DNA from: Streptomyces sp. HSG2
GTDB lineage: Bacteria; Actinomycetota; Actinomycetes; Streptomycetales; Streptomycetaceae
Assembly (NCBI RefSeq): GCF_016598575.1
Contig: NZ_CP066801.1
Span: 434,001 to 498,000, forward strand
Direction of reading: 5' to 3'
DNA: 64,000 bases
Shown: piece after piece, positions 62,448 to 64,000 of the stretch
Layout: each line of letters begins with the position of its first letter
How positions within the stretch are numbered: the stretch's first letter is position 1
Notes under the pieces: generated by a model
Told to the model about the DNA's origin: nothing
What the model saw: only the letters and a program-made list of their open reading frames with translations
The model's database searches: none
Made by a program: the position numbers and the translations under genes

Positions 62448-63803
62448 ATGCCCTCGCAGCCGATCGCCGAGACCGTCGCCTCGCTGATGCCCCGGGCACG
62501 GGAGGAACTCGCCGAACTGGTGGCGTTCCGGTCGGTGGCGGACTTCGACCGGTATCCCCGCTCCGAGAGCGAGGGCGCTGCGCGTTGGGCCGCGGACGCC
62601 CTGCGCGCCGAGGGGTTCGAGGACGTCGCGGTACTGGACACCCCGGACGGCACCCAGTCGGTCTACGGTCGACTGGCCGGACCGGAGGGCGCCAGGACCG
62701 TCCTGCTGTACGCGCACTACGACGTCCAGCCGCCGTTGGACGAGGCCGGTTGGGACAGCCCTCCGTTCGAACTGACCGAGCGCGACGGCCGCTGGTACGG
62801 GCGGGGCGCCGCCGACTGCAAGGGCGGGCTGGTGATGCACCTGCTGGCGTTGCGCGCGCTGCGCGCGGCGGGAGGCGTGCCCGTCACCGTCAAGGTGATC
62901 GTCGAGGGCTCGGAGGAACAGGGCACGGGGGGGCTGGAGCGGTACGCGGAGGCACACCCCGAACTGTTGGAGGCCGACGCGATCGTCATCGGCGACACCG
63001 GCAACTTCCGTGTGGGGCTCCCGACCGTCACCACCGTGCTGAGGGGCATGACCATGCTCCGCGTCCGGGTCGACACCCTGGAGGGGAACCTGCACTCCGG
63101 GCAGTTCGGAGGCGCCGCCCCGGACGCGCTGGCCGCGCTGATCCGGGTCCTGGACTCGCTGCGCGCCGAGGACGGCTCGACGACGGTGGACGGGTTGGCC
63201 GCCGACGGCGGTTGGGAGGGTGTCGACTACGCGGAGGACCGGTTCCGGCAGGACGCGAGGGTTCTGGACGGGGTCGACCTGACCGGCTCGGGCACGGTCG
63301 GCGACCGCCTGTGGGCGCGGCCGGCCGTCACGGTCGTCGGCATCGACTGCCCCTCGGTGTCCGAGGCGACGCCGTCGGTGCAGGCGAGCGCCCAGGCCCT
63401 GGTGAGCCTCCGGGTGCCGCCGGGGGTGGACGCCGGCGAGGCCACCCGCCTGCTCCGCGCGCACTTGGAGTCCCGTACGCCGTGGGGCGCCCGCGTCCGG
63501 ATCGAGCAGGTCGGTCAGGGCCGGGCCTTCCGGGCCGACACGACGAGTCCCGCCTATCGGGCGATGGCCGAGGCGATGGCCGTCGCCTACCCCGGTGAGG
63601 AGATGCGCTACGCGGGCCAGGGCGGCTCCATCCCGTTGTGCGGCACCCTGGCGGCACTGTATCCGCGAGCGGAGATCCTGCTGATCGGCCTCAGCGAGCC
63701 CGAGGCGAGGATCCACGCGGTGAACGAGAGCGTCTCGCCGGAGGAGTTGGAGCGGCTGTCCGTGGCGGAGGCGCTCTTCCTGCGGGGGTACGCCGCCGGG
63801 TGA
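62448..63803 (+). CDS. M20 family dipeptidase
   Basis: A 451-residue zinc metallopeptidase (M20/ArgE/DapE). Metal and catalytic residues are visible: TVLLYAHYDVQPP (His, Asp), GRGAADCKGGLVMHL (bridging Asp), IVEGSEEQGTGGL (Glu-Glu), IVIGDTGN (Asp), and the C-terminal His in EARIHAVNESVS. The central dimerisation domain (about 200-340) is present. Such enzymes cleave dipeptides or N-acyl amino acids. The ATG is 10 bases after AAGGAG. It is divergent from the flavoprotein gene with 126 bases between. Confidence 0.92.
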   Translation: MPSQPIAETVASLMPRAREELAELVAFRSVADFDRYPRSESEGAARWAADALRAEGFEDVAVLDTPDGTQSVYGRLAGPEGARTVLLYAHYDVQPPLDEAGWDSPPFELTERDGRWYGRGAADCKGGLVMHLLALRALRAAGGVPVTVKVIVEGSEEQGTGGLERYAEAHPELLEADAIVIGDTGNFRVGLPTVTTVLRGMTMLRVRVDTLEGNLHSGQFGGAAPDALAALIRVLDSLRAEDGSTTVDGLAADGGWEGVDYAEDRFRQDARVLDGVDLTGSGTVGDRLWARPAVTVVGIDCPSVSEATPSVQASAQALVSLRVPPGVDAGEATRLLRAHLESRTPWGARVRIEQVGQGRAFRADTTSPAYRAMAEAMAVAYPGEEMRYAGQGGSIPLCGTLAALYPRAEILLIGLSEPEARIHAVNESVSPEELERLSVAEALFLRGYAAG

Positions 63804-63835
63804 GAACGCGGGGCGGCGTCCGGGAGGCGCCGCCG

Positions 63836-64000
63836 TCAGTCGACGGGGACTCCGGCCTCCAGGTAGTGCGCGGCCCCGCGCTCCCTGGCCCGGAGGGCCC
63901 AGCGCAGTCTGTTGTGGCGGACGGGCGGGAGGAGGGCGGCGGCCTGTTCCTCCGTCACGAAGCGCCAGTCGCGCAGTTCGTCGCGTGGCAGCAGGAGTCC
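63836..64000 (-). CDS. NUDIX hydrolase, C-terminal fragment at window edge
   Basis: The last 54 residues of a minus-strand protein, LPRDELRDWRFVTEEQAAALLPPVRHNRLRWALRARERGAAHYLEAGVPVD, which matches the C-terminal helix region of actinobacterial NUDIX hydrolases. The Nudix box would lie outside the window. It converges with the dipeptidase gene, with 32 bases between the stops. Confidence 0.65.
   Translation of the reverse strand, partial: GLLLPRDELRDWRFVTEEQAAALLPPVRHNRLRWALRARERGAAHYLEAGVPVD

Noticed and set aside
1..64000. CRISPR arrays, tRNA or rRNA genes
   Set aside because: No regularly spaced repeats, cloverleaf sequences or rRNA-like stretches were seen on either strand.

Overview
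The window is high-GC actinobacterial DNA, with GTG and TTG starts, GGAG-type ribosome sites and ATGA/GTGA gene overlaps. The gene families are typical of Streptomyces: LAL-type LuxR, TerD, a DUF6643-like protein, anti-sigma-like ATPases, and a long 486-residue GapDH. I read it as a Streptomyces chromosome carrying one complete specialised-metabolite cluster, one decayed mobile island and one IS200/IS605-type TnpB insertion.

Layout. 1-5,894 is core: asparaginase and its GntR regulator, a translationally coupled fluC-DUF190-fluC fluoride operon, two tandem 66-residue peptides of unknown role, an SseB-like gene and gap. 5,895-9,719 is a decayed island lying between two 42-bp copies of the 3' end of gap (41/42 identical). 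It holds a deleted group II intron, truncated genes, an intact hxlR/ridA pair and a broken transposase. 9,720-30,027 is ordinary chromosome: an orphan ATP-grasp ligase, lnt, a Glu/Asp racemase, an HpnB-like glycosyltransferase, a double TerD protein, a MOSC protein, a beta-helix/AAA+ fusion, a membrane hydrolase, a Cds1-like PLP enzyme, an anti-sigma ATPase, an MFS pump and a methyltransferase. 30,028-34,139 is a copper-responsive copA locus with three CsoR-like boxes. A tnpB insertion separates the boxes from copA. 34,203-38,066 holds an SRPBCC protein, a MarR regulator and a glycosyltransferase/polysialyltransferase-like pair.

38,847-61,038 is a full staurosporine-type indolocarbazole cluster. 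Its order is staR | staB-staA-staN-staG (minus strand) | staO-staD-staP-staMA-staJ-staK-staI-staE-staMB-staC (plus strand). As I recall it, this is the order of the characterised sta cluster of Streptomyces sp. TP-A0274. StaO and StaD turn two tryptophans into chromopyrrolic acid. StaP with StaC closes the aglycone K252c. StaA, B, J, I, E and K make the dTDP-L-aminodeoxysugar. StaG and StaN attach it by two C-N bonds. StaMA and StaMB methylate the sugar. No pump or resistance gene is visible inside the cluster. It is flanked on the right by ordinary genes: a geranylgeranyl-reductase-like flavoprotein, an M20 dipeptidase and a NUDIX hydrolase.

The main pathway is therefore known. The less familiar material is the gap-3'-end island, the TnpB insertion in a copper operon, the paired HPGFV peptides and the beta-helix/AAA+ fusion. 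No tRNA, rRNA or CRISPR array was recognised.
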